Shown: positions 1 through 9,357 of the stretch, piece by piece | Position numbering within the stretch: the first letter of the stretch is position 1 | Layout: the number at the start of each line of letters is the position of its first letter | Source of the DNA: Adhaeribacter rhizoryzae | GTDB lineage: Bacteria; Bacteroidota; Bacteroidia; Cytophagales; Hymenobacteraceae | Length of the DNA: 64,000 bases | Assembly: GCF_008629685.1 (NCBI RefSeq) | Contig: NZ_VWSF01000004.1 | Span: 186,001-250,000 of the forward strand | Direction: 5' to 3' | Notes under the pieces: model-generated | Told to the model about the DNA's origin: nothing | What the model saw: only the letters and a program-made list of their open reading frames with translations | Database searches by the model: none | Program-made: the position numbers and the translations under genes

Positions 1-2348
1 CTTAAGATCCCTCCAGGAGGCTCAATAGATTCTAAGCAGCTTTTGATAGCATCACTTACGTCAGAGGATGACATTTCAGAATATTTCCCCCAACGCCAAG
101 GAAAGTTCAGCCATTTAGGCTCGACAGGGGCACCGGCACCTAAAAATTGTGCCGATACCAATTGTGTTCTGCCATCTTCGTAAGTATTAAGTACAGCACC
201 TTTTGAAGTGGCATTTTGCAAGCTTACCTGAATTAGATGATCAAATAACACTTTTTGGTTAGCCCCAGGCGTACTATAAAACGCATGCCCGTTTCGAGAA
301 GAATAGAGTACAATCCTGCCAGTTGATGGATCGGTTTCAAGGACTGATTTAGGAATCAAGTCACCGCTATCGTGCTGCGACAAATAAACCTTTGTAACTT
401 GTTTTGAATCATTGTCTACCCGCATTAACACGTGTTCCCAATCCCCCTCGTGCACGCCCAGATTACCTAATACATTAGTTTTACCACTTAATGACAATGT
501 GCCGGGACCATTATAAGGATAGAATATCCAAAATACCAAATCTGTACTATTTTCTTCCGGAATGAACTTAGCATGCACGTACAAAGGTGCATCATCTGGG
601 TGACCCGGTATTATTAAAGGGTAATCGGCATCGTCGATTTTTAATGTATAATCCGAACTGTGTTTAGTAGAACCATCATTTGCAGACCTGGCTCGTGGTA
701 TTAATGCATCGGAAGTCATATCATTGGCTGTATTGTCCCAAAGTGAACCTTTCGGCAACTCCCAAGTGCTTTTAACAGTGTTCCATAAACCCACCTTGCG
801 CAAATAGAACTCTACTGTAGAGCTTTTGTACTGCTCTTCTGTATCCAGATAAATGATTGGAGCGGCGTCTTTTATTGCTGTTTGTAATTCTTTTAAACTT
901 AGCGGCATCTCATCCCAAACTGCAGAACTTGGTATTTCTGTACTTGTCCATGCTGCGGTTTGTAAATTACGCACCCTGATTTCTAAGGCCCGGCTTGGTG
1001 TAATGGCTGCAAATGTTACCGCTGTTTGAACCCCGCTCTCTACCACGGCAATTTCGCTTACCGCAGTGTCCACTATTTCGATGTTGCCCCAGGCTGTTGC
1101 ACCGTTTAGCTTGGAAACTAATTTAAGCGATTGTGAATTGTCTATGTACCATACAAATTCTTCCTCTGCGGTGATGCTCACTTTTAAGAAACTGATACCT
1201 TTAGCAGCTTCGGGCAACAAAACCGTTTCGGGATTGGAGTGCGAGGATCTGTATACACTGATACCGTCTCCACCTACATACATATTAGGCACATTGGATG
1301 AACCTGGCGAAACTACAAAAGTTACTGTGTTTGCAGGCAATCCATCGTAATTATAGTTAATGGTTTTGCCATACTTATCCTGAAAAGAAGAAAAAGTTAA
1401 GGCAACATCCTTATTAACATAGTATAAGCTCCAAATACCCGGTTTAATGTACGACCCTAATTTAGAAAGCAGAGTTTTATCTGCATCTTGCGGTATTCGT
1501 AAGAACTGCCAGATTGCGGCCGGTGTTGACATATCAAAATAATAATTGTTCATAACTCCTTGAACAGCAAGTGACGCAATTACAAAAGTAGTATTGGCAC
1601 CATCATTGGCACTAAACGAAACGTTGGAGATAACTGCTCCCTGAGGTATCCCACTGGCCACGTTTATAGATTTAAAGGCATTTATCCAACCCACAGCATC
1701 TGTTGATGCACCTATTGGGTAAGTTATATATAAAGTACTTACCGGAACTCCTCTCCTTTCGCAAACGGCAACTGCCACTGATGCATTACCACGGGTATCT
1801 GTATAAATATCATAGCTCTGCACTTTGGTATGATGTGCAGATGGCAAGGCCTCTGATAAATCTATTTGCTGATAACTATTAGTTGAATTGTTAAATTTAA
1901 ATAGGTATAAATGTTTGTTAGTGCCATACGTAAAAATAACCGGCCGGCCATCGGCATCATTTATGGCCTTTATCGCTTGACTAGGATCTAAAGGGCTTCC
2001 ACAAGGATCATTTTGATAACCGGATGATTGAATGGATACAAATTTTTTAGTAATGGTGTCAATCGTTTCTTCAAAATTTAAGAGGTTTACCCAGTAAGCG
2101 ATATCTACAGGCAAACTTGCATCATAACGCTTCATTATAGCATCATAAATTCTTGCCAAAAGATGGGTATTATCTAAATTAAATCCCATGAATTCGTCAG
2201 TTTTTAATATTTCGGATATAAAACCAACAGCTCCGTTTTCGTAGGGTTGTGCAGACCACGACTTAACCTCGTCAGTAGAAGGTTCCCTCCGTAAAAGAAT
2301 ACGACCGATTATTGCTGCATCAGATGCAGTAATTAATAATGTTGACAT
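1..2348 (-). CDS. Vps62-domain protein, C-terminus cut by window edge
   Basis: Read by hand from the ATG at 2346-2348; open to the window edge (782 codons seen). The N-terminus (about residues 8-110) has two weak helical repeats with GR-x-L-LRR and IAYWVNLL, faintly like DUF4214; this is a guess. The middle is beta-rich and not recognised. The region around residues 590-720 carries the hallmarks of the Vps62 family (DUF946): FWIFYPYNG, then HEGDWEHV near residue 631, then VYLSQHDSGD and RNGHAFYSTPG. Vps62 domains occur in fungal vacuolar proteins and in bacterial proteins of uncertain role. It is the last visible gene of a minus-strand operon, 15 bases after the TULIP-like gene, so it probably works with those two proteins. 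No signal peptide is evident. Family call fairly sure, function unknown. Confidence 0.72.
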   Translation of the reverse strand, partial: MSTLLITASDAAIIGRILLRREPSTDEVKSWSAQPYENGAVGFISEILKTDEFMGFNLDNTHLLARIYDAIMKRYDASLPVDIAYWVNLLNFEETIDTITKKFVSIQSSGYQNDPCGSPLDPSQAIKAINDADGRPVIFTYGTNKHLYLFKFNNSTNSYQQIDLSEALPSAHHTKVQSYDIYTDTRGNASVAVAVCERRGVPVSTLYITYPIGASTDAVGWINAFKSINVASGIPQGAVISNVSFSANDGANTTFVIASLAVQGVMNNYYFDMSTPAAIWQFLRIPQDADKTLLSKLGSYIKPGIWSLYYVNKDVALTFSSFQDKYGKTINYNYDGLPANTVTFVVSPGSSNVPNMYVGGDGISVYRSSHSNPETVLLPEAAKGISFLKVSITAEEEFVWYIDNSQSLKLVSKLNGATAWGNIEIVDTAVSEIAVVESGVQTAVTFAAITPSRALEIRVRNLQTAAWTSTEIPSSAVWDEMPLSLKELQTAIKDAAPIIYLDTEEQYKSSTVEFYLRKVGLWNTVKSTWELPKGSLWDNTANDMTSDALIPRARSANDGSTKHSSDYTLKIDDADYPLIIPGHPDDAPLYVHAKFIPEENSTDLVFWIFYPYNGPGTLSLSGKTNVLGNLGVHEGDWEHVLMRVDNDSKQVTKVYLSQHDSGDLIPKSVLETDPSTGRIVLYSSRNGHAFYSTPGANQKVLFDHLIQVSLQNATSKGAVLNTYEDGRTQLVSAQFLGAGAPVEPKWLNFPWRWGKYSEMSSSDVSDAIKSCLESIEPPGGIL

Positions 2349-2363
2349 ATGTTGTAGGTTATA

Positions 2364-4046
2364 TTATCTGTATTTTAGATCAAGTTCTATATCCCCGTCG
2401 CTGTTCATTTGTATGTTGTGATACACAAACTCATTCTTACCCGGAAACACGATTTTACTCATGGCACTATTTATTATTGGCCCGGTTGAGTTGATAAAAT
2501 TGCTGATAATATCTCCCTCAATTGCACCGAGAGATGCACCATTGCTTGCCCAATCCTCGCTAATTTGGTTAAGACTTAAAATGCCATTAAAGAAATCGGC
2601 AAATTTATACATTCCTTCTGTTCCCGAATTTGTAACAGGCAGGTTTTGCTGGCTGGCTTGGGTTATTTGAACATTACCATCGCCCTGAGCTATAAACTGT
2701 AACTTAGTAACAAAGCTAAGCGTGGCGTTGGCCCAACCTTTACCTACGTAAACATTACTTTTAAAAGGCGGAATATCTGTATTTAGCTGATCCCATTCGT
2801 ACCTATAAACACTACCGGATATATTTAATGTTAACCTGGGGGTACCTGAAGCATCGTTTTCTGTACAAAGCTGCACTTTATATTGCAGGTTTTGCTCAGA
2901 TTCCCTGTCATGAGAATTGAAGCCGCTTTCGTGCCAGCTTAGTTTTATATGGTCACCGTAATGCCAGCTTCTGCCATCTTCGTCTAAAATAAAGCCAAAT
3001 GTTTTATTATAAATATCAACATTAGGCCCCCTATCTGGCCTTGAATGTGCGAAGTTGGGCAGGCTTTGCAATTTATCGCCAAGAGGTTTTACTAATAAGC
3101 TGTATATATATATCTGGCAAAAGGTTTCTGATGCAATAATGACTTTGCCATCGGCATCGGCACTTGTTACCAGGCTTCTGTTAAATAAACCTGCATCGGC
3201 ACGCGATAAAGCAGGATCTGATTGCATATCCCTATCGCCTGTTACCATCAAAATGTTCAAGGTGCTTAATCCTTCCTGTCCAGATGTATTAGGTGTCGTA
3301 GAAAAATTGGCTCCGCAAGGTTCAAACACTTCTTGCAGATAACTTGATTCATTTTTTACTATCGGGTAACCAATAATAAATGGATTATCAGTGCCTTTGT
3401 GGTTTAACAGCCAAACCCGGATTAAATCGCCGAAAGCTTTTTTTGTAATATCATCTGCACCCGGAAAACTTGATTTTGCATCATATGTGGCAAGATCAGA
3501 ATTTTCGAATTCCATAAATATGCTATAGATATTAAACATATTACTATCAAATTTCGAAAGCGTATTCAATACTTCCTCAGGAATAACCTTTGACGCAGTG
3601 GTATATTCATGTGCTAATTGAGCAATGTTTAGTTTAATGTTAAAGGCAATCACCCAACCTGCCACGTTAAAGGTTTTTACTGTTTGACTAGGACCATGAC
3701 CGGTATAATAATTAAAAGTACCATTAGTGAAAGGTATATGTAAACTAGCCAGATGTACTTCACCGGTGTTAAATCCGAGTGATGGTGAACCAATGGTACC
3801 AGAAATACTAGCGCCATTTGTTTCGCTATCACCAATAGTTATGTGCGTGGGGATGGTTTGGCCGGAGAGAGAAGCAAGCTGTTTATTAATAGCATCCTGA
3901 GTGATGGTATACACCATATCAAAACCCTTAGTGGATGGTCTCCCTGTAGGCCTTCTGGTTATCGGACGAGCTTCGTTCAATATATCGTTAATTAATGATT
4001 CGACAATCACAGCTAAATGAGCTATTTGAGATGGTAGATCTGGCAT
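2364..4046 (-). CDS. TULIP family P47-like protein (copy 2)
   Basis: 560 aa. It resembles the P47/OrfX proteins of the TULIP lipid-binding fold, known from botulinum neurotoxin clusters. The match rests on FDMVYTITQDAINKQL near residues 42-58 (compare GWDIVY...VNK at the P47 start), a central block NILMVTGDRD near residue 265 followed by KVIIASETF and a hydrophobic YSLLVKPL stretch, and a C-terminal PGKNEFVYHNIQMN strand pair. It is clearly paralogous to the next gene upstream, sharing HYGDH-KLSW, RESEQNLQ-KV and GSVYRYEWDQ. It has about 42 extra N-terminal residues relative to that copy. No signal peptide or membrane segment is seen. P47-like proteins may bind lipid or act with toxins; a toxin or lipid-handling role here is inference. 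Confidence 0.72.
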   Translation of the reverse strand: MPDLPSQIAHLAVIVESLINDILNEARPITRRPTGRPSTKGFDMVYTITQDAINKQLASLSGQTIPTHITIGDSETNGASISGTIGSPSLGFNTGEVHLASLHIPFTNGTFNYYTGHGPSQTVKTFNVAGWVIAFNIKLNIAQLAHEYTTASKVIPEEVLNTLSKFDSNMFNIYSIFMEFENSDLATYDAKSSFPGADDITKKAFGDLIRVWLLNHKGTDNPFIIGYPIVKNESSYLQEVFEPCGANFSTTPNTSGQEGLSTLNILMVTGDRDMQSDPALSRADAGLFNRSLVTSADADGKVIIASETFCQIYIYSLLVKPLGDKLQSLPNFAHSRPDRGPNVDIYNKTFGFILDEDGRSWHYGDHIKLSWHESGFNSHDRESEQNLQYKVQLCTENDASGTPRLTLNISGSVYRYEWDQLNTDIPPFKSNVYVGKGWANATLSFVTKLQFIAQGDGNVQITQASQQNLPVTNSGTEGMYKFADFFNGILSLNQISEDWASNGASLGAIEGDIISNFINSTGPIINSAMSKIVFPGKNEFVYHNIQMNSDGDIELDLKYR

Positions 4047-4086
4047 GGGAATATTTTTTTATGATGAAATTGTTAATTGCTGTGTC

Positions 4087-5775
4087 CTAAGTTGTTTTGT
4101 ATTGAAGGTCTATCTCAACATCTTCATCGGTATTGAGCTGGATATTCTTGTAAAAGAATTCATTCCTACCGGGTAGTATAACTTTAGTCATAGCGCTGTC
4201 TAATATCGGACCCGTTGCATCTATAAGTTGCTGAGCAACATCTTTATTAACATTTGCTAAAGAAGTAGCGTTATTAGACCAATCATCAGCAATAGTATGA
4301 AGGTTTAGTAAACTGGTGAAGATATCGGCAATGTTATACACCCCTCCTGTATCACTGGTAGTAACCGGATCTGATTGCAAACTGGTATGAAAAATCGAAA
4401 TTTTTCCATCGGTGCCCGCCACAAACTGGATAGTGATGGTATAGGCTATGGCAGCACTGGCCCAGCCTTTTCCAAGGTAAGAATCTCCTAACTTTCCGAA
4501 ATATTGGTCAACCTGGTCCCATTCATAGCGATATACCGAACCCGTAATGGTTAACGTAAGCCTCGGTGCACCCATCATTTCAGGCCGCGGGTCTGGGGCA
4601 GTTCCTACGCGTACCTTAAATTGCAGGTTTTGTTCAGACTCGCGTTGGTGGTGGTATGTTTCGCCTCCTTTTTCTTTCCAGCTAAGCTTAACGTGATCGC
4701 CATAATGCCAGCCAAGGCCGTCATCGTCTGGTAGAAATGTGTGCGTTTTGTCGTTTATTTCTTCAGTAAAATCACTTTGTCCATTTCTGGCATCGTCACG
4801 TGCATGGGCGTAATCTCCCAAGGTTAATACCTTATCCTGAAAAGGTTTAACTACCAAATCCCATAGGTACTTCTCGAAGAAAACTTCTTTAGCAATTATG
4901 GCCTTGCCATCAATATCATTGCTTTCAACCAGATTTTTATGAAAGGACCCCGAATCAGCACGCATTAAGGTAGGGTCGCCTAATATATTTCTGTTACCCG
5001 TAACCATTAAAAAATTAAAAGTGCTTAACCCATCTTTGCTACTATCATTTAAATTCCCGGGATATTCATAACCGTGAGTGGAAAAATTGGCCCCGGTAGG
5101 GTTCAATACTGCTTTTACGTCGTCTGAAGTTTGTTTTGCTGTAACTGAATAACCTAATATAAATGGATTGTCAGTACCTTTATGGTTTAGTAGCCAAACT
5201 CTCAACATGCCGTTAAAGGTGTCTCTGATTTGATTAGCCTCACTTATGCTAATAGGGGCACCACTTGCATCTGCGGTTATTGGGATATCAGACTGTAAAT
5301 CATTATAAGTTGACAAATCTGAATTTTCGAAGTCCAAGAAAATACTTTGGATACTAAACATAGTGTCATCAAACTTGGTAAGTTTATCTAAAATCTCCGG
5401 CGGCACTGCTTTTGAATCTTTTACATAATCCTGAGCGAACTGAGCAATATTTAGATGGACACTAAAAGCAAGTATCCAACCATTTATGTGAACTTGCTTG
5501 ATTATTTGATTTCGACCATGACCACTCCAGTAACTAAAGATACCTTCTTTAAATTTAAGGTATAAATAAGCTAAATGTGGTTCACCTGTAGCAAAATTTA
5601 CCGTTGGAGGTCCAATTATACCACCTTGAATAGCCCCGGCATCGTTGTTAATGTCTCCAATACTTACTTGCGTGGGAATAGTCTGGCCAGAAAGCCAATC
5701 TAATTGTGAGTTTACAGTATTTTGAGTTATGGCCCAAACCATATCAAAACCAGTCATTGTTGTTTTTATTGGCAT
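4087..5775 (-). CDS. TULIP family P47-like protein (copy 1)
   Basis: 562 aa, first gene of the three-gene minus-strand operon. The N-terminus GFDMVWAITQNTVNSQL (about residues 8-25) and the central FNFLMVTGNRNILGDP block with KAIIAKEVFFEKYLWDLVVKP follow the P47 pattern. The C-terminus ends in PGRNEFFYKNIQLN and a final acidic beta strand. It differs from its downstream paralogue by short insertions (for example a GMLRVWLLNHKGTDNPFILG block that is shared and a PDPRPEMMG loop that is not). The gene lies 40 bases upstream of the second copy, so co-transcription is likely. The tandem duplication suggests the two may form a hetero-complex, as OrfX/P47 proteins do; that is inference. No enzyme motif was seen. 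Confidence 0.72.
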   Translation of the reverse strand: MPIKTTMTGFDMVWAITQNTVNSQLDWLSGQTIPTQVSIGDINNDAGAIQGGIIGPPTVNFATGEPHLAYLYLKFKEGIFSYWSGHGRNQIIKQVHINGWILAFSVHLNIAQFAQDYVKDSKAVPPEILDKLTKFDDTMFSIQSIFLDFENSDLSTYNDLQSDIPITADASGAPISISEANQIRDTFNGMLRVWLLNHKGTDNPFILGYSVTAKQTSDDVKAVLNPTGANFSTHGYEYPGNLNDSSKDGLSTFNFLMVTGNRNILGDPTLMRADSGSFHKNLVESNDIDGKAIIAKEVFFEKYLWDLVVKPFQDKVLTLGDYAHARDDARNGQSDFTEEINDKTHTFLPDDDGLGWHYGDHVKLSWKEKGGETYHHQRESEQNLQFKVRVGTAPDPRPEMMGAPRLTLTITGSVYRYEWDQVDQYFGKLGDSYLGKGWASAAIAYTITIQFVAGTDGKISIFHTSLQSDPVTTSDTGGVYNIADIFTSLLNLHTIADDWSNNATSLANVNKDVAQQLIDATGPILDSAMTKVILPGRNEFFYKNIQLNTDEDVEIDLQYKTT

Positions 5776-6379
5776 AAAAGTTTAGTAGGATTTAGTTAAC
5801 TATATTTAAAATCAAGTTAAATCAAATCATATCATGTTTAGAATTATTTAATAGATGTTACAAGCTTAATTTCAGCAAGACTGTAACTACTCTCGAATTT
5901 TTTGATAAAAGAGTTTCTAATAAATTCACAACTATTTTATCTCTTTATGCCAGCCTAGTTTTCTATTATATCTAAAAAATAAGGTTCTTTATAATTTTAA
6001 TAGGTTGATGAAAAATGCAGGTACATTCTACACATAATGTTTTATAAGAATTCTATATTTTTTGAAAGTTTACAACAATGTTAAGCATTGAATTTTTATA
6101 TTTTTTATTAACCAAGTAAAATCATGAAGAGCCAATATAAATAAACTTAGCTATTGCTTAGAATATAAAATACACCGATTAATAAATTTAAATGAGAAGA
6201 TGTTAAAGAAACACCTTAATTAAGCTTAGAATATTAGATTTAAGAAAACGAAAAGCGGAATGCGGGATACTTGTAGTTTGCTAGATAATTTATTTTTTGT
6301 CTACTTACAAATATATCATCATAAACTTTTCCTATATTAAATAAACGGATATAAATAGTGATATATATGTTAGGACTGG
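5776..6379. other. AT-rich gene-free region
   Basis: About 600 very AT-rich bases upstream of the P47-like operon. No credible coding region on either strand. It must hold the promoter of the minus-strand operon, but I could not fix one with confidence. The insertion-sequence relics begin at its right end. Confidence 0.5.
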
Positions 6380-6535
6380 ATGCGGTATATCAAATTAACA
6401 GAGCAAGAGGAATAAGAGTTAGAACATCTGTATCTAACTGTTCATATTTAGTAGAACGTTGTCGGAGCCAGTGCCTCTTGCTATCTGCTCAAGGCAATAT
6501 TGGAATTGCAACGATTAATTGGATATTTTTTTAGG
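6380..6535 (+). pseudogene. IS630-like transposase N-terminal relic
   Basis: Translating from the ATG at 6380 gives MRYIKLTEQEE, a stop, then ELEHLYLTVH and further stops. A shifted frame continues with VERCRSQCLLLSAQGNIG. Together these follow the start of IS630-family transposases (IKLTEEE...LE.LY...VR.RCQ.LLLS..G). Only the first 50 or so codons remain, with at least one in-frame stop and one frameshift, so it is dead. It lies head to head with the IS3-type relic. Confidence 0.55.
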
Positions 6536-6538
6536 CAG

Positions 6539-6905
6539 CTATGCTTGTTGTTTGAAAAGTTTTTCGTATTAGCAAGGGGTCAAATACCCCAATGCCGAAT
6601 GTCTTCTTTGCCGGTTATACCAGATTTATATGTATTCAAAGACCGCTAACCTAGCTAGCTCTCTGTTCGCAAATCCCGGTGATACACCAATTCTGTTTTA
6701 GGCAATTTGAAGAAACTCTCGGCTACAGCATTATTCCAGCAGTTGCTTTTTCGGCTCATACTCTGTATGTACCGGCATCCCTTTCTATCGTTGTCTGAAC
6801 TGCTGGCAGGCATACTGCATGCCACGGTCCGAGTGAAACAAGAGGGGCTCATTTATTGGTCTGTTGCTGATGACCATCTGCCAGGCCGCCACCTTTTACC
6901 CAAAA
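6539..6905 (-). pseudogene. IS3-family transposase (orfB) C-terminal relic
   Basis: The minus strand encodes the end of an IS3-type integrase spread over several frames: [16 protein letters not shown], then [19 protein letters not shown], then KTELVYHRD, a degenerate YIxxWYNRQRRHSALGY stretch and a final YEKLFKQQA with stop at 6539-6541. SDRG and the [11 protein letters not shown] block are the region holding the second Asp and the Glu of the DDE triad. At least two frameshifts and a stop break it. The upstream (5') part is missing and the relic ends 13 bases from the neighbouring lipoprotein stop, so the element was truncated there. No terminal inverted repeats were seen. Confidence 0.8.
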
Positions 6906-6917
6906 CTTGTTTTCAGA

Positions 6918-8225
6918 TTAATCTGGTTTAACTTCCCAGAAATCAGTGGCCGGTAGATACTCTTCTGCGCCGGCTGCACTGGCTTTTACCCGTAGTCCTA
7001 ATCCCAGGTAAGCTTTGTTACCAATTGTATTTGCCGTCACCCCTACGTGGCCTATTCCGGGGTAATCCGTAAATTTAATCCAGGAGTCTGTAGTTGGGTT
7101 ATATTGCCAGATGTCACTAAAACCTTGTGGGGAATCCTTGGCCTGACCCAATCCATAATATCCTTTATTATTCACCGAAAAGGCCATTCCATTCACCCGG
7201 TCTTCCCCTGGAAAATCAGCTTTTCGCACCCAGGTATCTGCGTCGGGATTATATTCATAAAGTTTTTTAGTCTGGCCAGTAGCTGATTTATCTTCTTCTA
7301 GGATATACCCTTTATTACCAGCAGCGAAACCGACATAACGTTCCGAGATAGTACCCGGAAAATCATTCTTTTTGTGCCAGCTCATCCCGTTTAACAGCAT
7401 CCAGACACTTCGATTGGCGCTATTTTCTATCACATAGGTTCTGGTGTCGAGGGTAAAATGGGTTAAGTTGGCAAGTCCAAAAGGAAAATCAGGATATTCC
7501 TCACTGGTGCCACCGCTAAAAAAATCGTACTGCCAGAAATCTTTCAGGTAAATATATTTGCCCGGTATATTCTCCTTAACCTGGTAACCCCCACCAAAAT
7601 AGGTAGCTTCATCACCAAACTTATTTAATTTAAATAATAAAGGTTCAAACCGCGCTGCTTGCAAAACCAAATCTTTTTGCTGCTGCCAGTTATTACCAGG
7701 AGCAAAATAATACCAAACTTCGGTGTTAATATTATCAATCGGGCGCACTACTATAACACCGCTCCGAAAAGCCACACTACTAACTAAATTCGGTTTATCA
7801 GACCAGTTTATACTTGCCAGAGACCGCCAGATAAATGGTCCCCGATGCGATAAGGTAATATTATTGCTGTAATAATAATCATTGCCTAACTTAATGTAAG
7901 CCCTTACATAATAAGTGGTTTCTAATTGTAATTCCGATAGAACTAAAGTTGAAATACCATCTTCGGGGTTGGCAGCTGCTGTTTTCTTGTTATTGTTGAT
8001 TGTGGGATTTGGGCTTTCGGACCAGACCAGGCCGTATTCTTTGGGGCTGTTATTCCGGATACCTGTCAGTTCTATTTTGGCTTCGGCTTGGGTAGGATTT
8101 AGGGAGTATACCGAAACCAGGTTAATTTTAGGCGCCTCAGGTGCTGTTTCCTTTTCTTGTTTACAGGACAAAATGCCTATTAAGAAAAGGAGATAAAACA
8201 GATATTTAGAAGCCGGTTTTTGCAT
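6918..8225 (-). CDS. Kelch/beta-propeller lipoprotein
   Basis: 435 aa. The N-terminus is a lipoprotein signal, LLFLIGILSC, with the lipidated Cys near residue 21. Residues about 35-125 look like a fibronectin-type domain (EYGLVWSES, LETTYYVRAYIKLG). The rest is a kelch-like beta-propeller with repeats of the form LYEYNPDADTWVRKADFPG and IWQYNPTTDSWIKFTDYPG, each preceded by a GYI/GYYGLG strand. Such proteins of Bacteroidota sit in the outer membrane and are thought to bind ligands; no enzyme site is seen. It lies 100 bases downstream of the DUF4249 gene on the same strand, so it may belong to the TonB-receptor operon. Its substrate is unknown. Confidence 0.75.
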   Translation of the reverse strand: MQKPASKYLFYLLFLIGILSCKQEKETAPEAPKINLVSVYSLNPTQAEAKIELTGIRNNSPKEYGLVWSESPNPTINNNKKTAAANPEDGISTLVLSELQLETTYYVRAYIKLGNDYYYSNNITLSHRGPFIWRSLASINWSDKPNLVSSVAFRSGVIVVRPIDNINTEVWYYFAPGNNWQQQKDLVLQAARFEPLLFKLNKFGDEATYFGGGYQVKENIPGKYIYLKDFWQYDFFSGGTSEEYPDFPFGLANLTHFTLDTRTYVIENSANRSVWMLLNGMSWHKKNDFPGTISERYVGFAAGNKGYILEEDKSATGQTKKLYEYNPDADTWVRKADFPGEDRVNGMAFSVNNKGYYGLGQAKDSPQGFSDIWQYNPTTDSWIKFTDYPGIGHVGVTANTIGNKAYLGLGLRVKASAAGAEEYLPATDFWEVKPD

Positions 8226-8327
8226 TTTCGCTAAGTACTTTGTAAGCTTTAGTTATTCATCATGGATGAATGAGAATAATTTGGAATTAATAGCTAAACT
8301 CAAAATTAACAGTACCCGGTTTGTTTT

Positions 8328-9353
8328 TTATTGCCAGTTTTCCGGCTGGTAAATACTGGCATCCGGATAAGCTAAACGACAATCACCGGGTTTGATAAAT
8401 TCTTTATAATAATCCGGAAACAGAACCAGGGTATCGCCGCTGATGGTGAGCCGTTGCCGGGAAACAGCCGAAGCACCAAAATAACCTAAAGCCAATTCAG
8501 CAGGGTTTTCAGCATTAACAATATTGCCTTCCAGGGGAGCCGGTAAGGGGTCAAATATACTGCCTACCCGGCTCTGCTGTTCCTGAAACCGTTTCCAGAA
8601 TTGGTAAGCGTCGCGTGATATAGAATATTGACTCACCTCTACAAATAATTTTCCGCGGGCATAGTAAGGTGCAAAAAATACCTTTTGGCCTTTAATCCAG
8701 TTGCCATTTATCTGGGCATCCGTAAAAATATTAATGCTATTATTATAAACTGGTATCCAGCAATTGGTGCAGCAAATAGAACCACCCCGGGGTTTGCCGG
8801 TAGCTTCCCGCCGGCTATAACCATAGGCTGTCCACCGATAATAATTTTCCGATTCGCCGGGGTCTTTCGTATCGGCCATTACCTGGTAGCCGCTAGGCTG
8901 GCTGTAATCCGGTATTTCTTTAAAAGCAGCCGTTAACTTTTCAATGGGTGGCACTGGTGCCAATATTTCGGGTTTTGACTGGTAGGTTTTACCCGCTGGG
9001 GTTACAATTTTGAGCCTATAAGACCGGCCAACCTGCCCGATAAAAGTAGTATCGGTGGTGCGGTAAACGCCGGGTTGTTGCAGCACTGGCTTTAAAGTAG
9101 CAGTTGCACCCGTGTTGTCGGTGATTGTAACCAGGGCGCCGCTTACGGCTAAAGAAGCAGGTGCTATCCGGCCAGCTAAAAAAGTACCCGTATAGGTAAG
9201 CCGGACACTATAAGGCGGTTTTTCATTGGTTATCAGGCCTTCCACTACCAATTGCGGCTCCTCATTCCGGATAGGTAAGTTTACCTCTTCAATACAGGCC
9301 GTGATAATACTAAAGCCCACCAAAAATGAAATTATTTTGTATTTCAGCCGCAT
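8328..9353 (-). CDS. DUF4249 lipoprotein
   Basis: I take the ATG at 9351-9353 (MRLKYKIISF), giving 341 aa; an ATG 48 bases upstream would overlap the preceding receptor gene. The signal FLVGFSIITAC is a lipobox. It is followed by PQLVVEGLITNEKPPYSVRLTYTG, the typical opening of DUF4249 proteins, and later by YRWTAYGY and CCTNCW, a Cys-rich loop also usual in this family. DUF4249 lipoproteins pair with a TonB-dependent receptor in Bacteroidota and probably cap or assist it at the cell surface. Here the receptor stop is only four bases upstream, which supports co-translation. No substrate can be predicted. Confidence 0.85.
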   Translation of the reverse strand: MRLKYKIISFLVGFSIITACIEEVNLPIRNEEPQLVVEGLITNEKPPYSVRLTYTGTFLAGRIAPASLAVSGALVTITDNTGATATLKPVLQQPGVYRTTDTTFIGQVGRSYRLKIVTPAGKTYQSKPEILAPVPPIEKLTAAFKEIPDYSQPSGYQVMADTKDPGESENYYRWTAYGYSRREATGKPRGGSICCTNCWIPVYNNSINIFTDAQINGNWIKGQKVFFAPYYARGKLFVEVSQYSISRDAYQFWKRFQEQQSRVGSIFDPLPAPLEGNIVNAENPAELALGYFGASAVSRQRLTISGDTLVLFPDYYKEFIKPGDCRLAYPDASIYQPENWQ

Positions 9354-9357
9354 CTGC

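Noticed and set aside
1066..1350. Open frame of 94 codons on the plus strand
   Set aside because: It lies antisense to the continuous Vps62-type frame and has no family motif.
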